Of a DNA stretch of 6,684 nt, positions 5,454-6,684 are shown one piece after another; the first letter of the stretch is position 1; each line of letters opens with the position of its first letter. The notes under the pieces were generated by a model. The model searched no databases and was not told the DNA's origin. It saw only the letters and a program-made list of their open reading frames with translations. This DNA is from Burkholderiaceae bacterium (GTDB lineage Bacteria > Pseudomonadota > Gammaproteobacteria > Burkholderiales > Burkholderiaceae_D), in the NCBI GenBank assembly GCA_014379395.1, contig JACMLV010000874.1, positions 1-6,684 on the forward strand, given 5' to 3'. Position numbers and translations under genes: made by a program.

Positions 5454-6269
5454 TCACTTTCCCCCAAAAATGCGCGCCAGGAAGCCGGGCTTTTCGTAGT
5501 TGGTGAAGCGCAATTCCAGTTTTTCGCCGAGGAAACGCGACACCACGTCCTCGTAGGCCTCGGCCACGTCGGTGCCCTTGAAATGGATCGCCGGATTGCC
5601 CTGGTTCGAGGCGGCCAGCACCGATTCCGATTCCGGAATGATGCCGATCAGGGGGATGCGCAGGATTTCCTGCACGTCCTCGTAGGACAGCATCTCGTCG
5701 GCCTCGACCCGCTTGGGCGAATAGCGCGTGATCAGCAAGTGTTCCTTGACCGGCTCGGCGCCGGTCTGGGCCCGGCGCGACTTGGCCTGGATGATGCCGA
5801 GGATGCGGTCCGAATCGCGCACCGACGACACTTCCGGATTGGTGACGATGATGGCCTCGTCGGCGAAGGTCAAGGCCATCAGCGCGCCGTGCTCGATGCC
5901 GGCCGGCGAATCGCAGATGATGTATTCGAAGTCCATGTTGACCAGCTCGTTGAGCACGCGCTCGACGCCGTCCTCCGACAGGGCGTCCTTGTCGCGCGTT
6001 TGCGAGGCCGGCAGGATGAACAGGTTGTCGCAGTGCTTGTCCTTGATCAGGGCCTGGTTCAGCGTCGCCTCGCCGTTGATCACGTTGATCAGGTCATACA
6101 CGACGCGCCGCTCGCAACCCATGATCAGGTCGAGGTTGCGCAGGCCGACGTCGAAGTCGAGCACGGCGGTCTTGTGGCCGCGCAGCGCCAGGCCGGTCGA
6201 GAAACTGGCGCTTGAAGTGGTCTTGCCGACCCCGCCCTTGCCGGACGTCACAACGATAATTCTTGTCAC
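5454..6269 (-). CDS. minD: Septum site-determining ATPase MinD
   Basis: MinD is a ParA/MinD-family ATPase that binds the inner membrane as an ATP dimer, recruits MinC and is released by MinE. The 271-residue product has the deviant Walker A motif GKGGVGKT (10-17, with signature Lys11 and catalytic Lys16), the switch I region 'LDFDVGLRNLDL' with Asp38 and Asp40, Walker B 'FEYIICDSPAG', and a C-terminal amphipathic membrane-targeting helix 'KPGFLARIFGGK'. All expected key residues are present. The start is GTG at 6269, preceded by an AAGGA ribosome site and matching the family's N-terminus (TRIIVVTSGKGG). It lies 26 nt after minC and 1 nt before minE in one transcription unit. Confidence 0.98.
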   Translation of the reverse strand: MTRIIVVTSGKGGVGKTTSSASFSTGLALRGHKTAVLDFDVGLRNLDLIMGCERRVVYDLINVINGEATLNQALIKDKHCDNLFILPASQTRDKDALSEDGVERVLNELVNMDFEYIICDSPAGIEHGALMALTFADEAIIVTNPEVSSVRDSDRILGIIQAKSRRAQTGAEPVKEHLLITRYSPKRVEADEMLSYEDVQEILRIPLIGIIPESESVLAASNQGNPAIHFKGTDVAEAYEDVVSRFLGEKLELRFTNYEKPGFLARIFGGK

Positions 6270-6295
6270 AAAAAATCCTTTTCAGATGGCGCAGC

Positions 6296-6684
6296 TTAGG
6301 TACGGGTTGCAATATTGACGGACAGTATATCGAGGCGGTCGCCGACCAAGCGGATTTGCGCCGGGTTGCGCGCCAGTTCAGGCGCCAGGCCCTCCTCGAA
6401 GGTGCGGTAGACGCCGGCGATCGACACCAGTTCCGGCTTCATCGACAGGGCGAAAATGCGCGCCCCGGCGTTGCCCGAGGCGCCGGCCAGGGCGCGGCCC
6501 TGCAACGACGAATAGACGTGGATGCTGCCGTCGGCGATGATTTCGGCGCCGTTGTTGACGGTCGCCATGATGATCAGGTCGCAGCCGCGCGCATAGATGC
6601 GCTGGCCGGCCCGCACCGGCGTGTCGATGATCATCGCGCTTGGCGCGGGCGCCGGGGCGACGCTGGCGGCGGGCGCCGGGATCG
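6296..6684 (-). CDS. minC: Septum formation inhibitor MinC, C-terminal part (5' end outside window)
   Basis: MinC is carried by MinD and blocks FtsZ assembly away from midcell. The visible 129 codons cover the end of a Pro/Ala-rich interdomain linker (APAPAPSA) and the right-handed beta-helix C-terminal domain that dimerises and binds MinD: 'VRAGQRIYARGCDLIIMATV', 'NNGAEIIADGSIHVYSSLQ', 'GRALAGASGN', 'PELVSIAGVYRTFE'. The motif commonly RSGQ reads RAGQ, and the usual LRGRA reads LQGRA; otherwise the domain is complete to its stop (TAA, 6296-6298). The frame is open through base 6684, so the methionine at 6634 is internal. The N-terminal FtsZ-inhibiting domain and the operon promoter lie outside the window. 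Confidence 0.95.
   Translation of the reverse strand, partial: IPAPAASVAPAPAPSAMIIDTPVRAGQRIYARGCDLIIMATVNNGAEIIADGSIHVYSSLQGRALAGASGNAGARIFALSMKPELVSIAGVYRTFEEGLAPELARNPAQIRLVGDRLDILSVNIATRT

Noticed and set aside
5453..5467. Earlier MinE start giving an MGESD extension
   Set aside because: It lies inside minD, while MALLSFLF at 5452 is the conserved MinE N-terminus with its own ribosome site.
1..6684. tRNA, rRNA, CRISPR array, insertion sequence or attachment site
   Set aside because: No cloverleaf, regularly spaced repeats, transposase, integrase or terminal inverted repeats were seen on either strand.

Overview
The window is GC-rich chromosomal DNA, and its coding content points to a betaproteobacterium, probably Oxalobacteraceae (Massilia/Duganella/Janthinobacterium type). 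The evidence is a minC-minD-minE operon of betaproteobacterial type, a COG3014/YcfL/LpoB envelope cluster and strong G+C bias at third codon positions. The family assignment is inference from protein resemblance; no marker gene for taxonomy is present.

Layout. Positions 1-3510 hold a minus-strand cluster transcribed leftwards: a COG3014-type lipoprotein (2065-3510), a YcfL-family secreted protein (1614-2003), a 45-residue lipoprotein (1427-1564), an LpoB-type penicillin-binding-protein activator (839-1411) and a CsgG-like secreted protein (1-806, open at the edge). Gaps are 15-61 nt and all five proteins carry export signals, so this looks like one envelope operon, driven from an AT-rich promoter region at about 3585-3625. 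At the extreme left edge the CsgG-like reading frame runs into an out-of-frame stretch resembling the 'WPGNVREL' region of sigma-54 activators. This suggests a deletion/rearrangement junction or an assembly join.

Positions 3511-3723 are intergenic, with a promoter, an inverted repeat, a hairpin and a G-quadruplex-type G-rich tract. Next comes a minus-strand OmpR/PhoB-type response regulator (3724-4458) whose receiver domain has lost the acidic pair. It is divergent from a plus-strand small membrane protein resembling DUF697 (4683-5186). The 224-nt region between them contains a perfect 17-bp tandem duplication. At the right, the minus-strand min operon (minE 5201-5452, minD 5454-6269, minC from 6296 to beyond the window) encodes the oscillating inhibitor that places the division septum at midcell.

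Functionally, two blocks concern the cell envelope: septum placement (MinCDE), and a probable peptidoglycan-synthesis activator cluster (LpoB with companions). In this copy neither LpoB nor YcfL has a lipid-anchoring cysteine, while a tiny lipoprotein of unknown function sits between them. That arrangement is the most interesting biology visible. No RNA genes, CRISPR arrays, insertion sequences or phage genes were seen.
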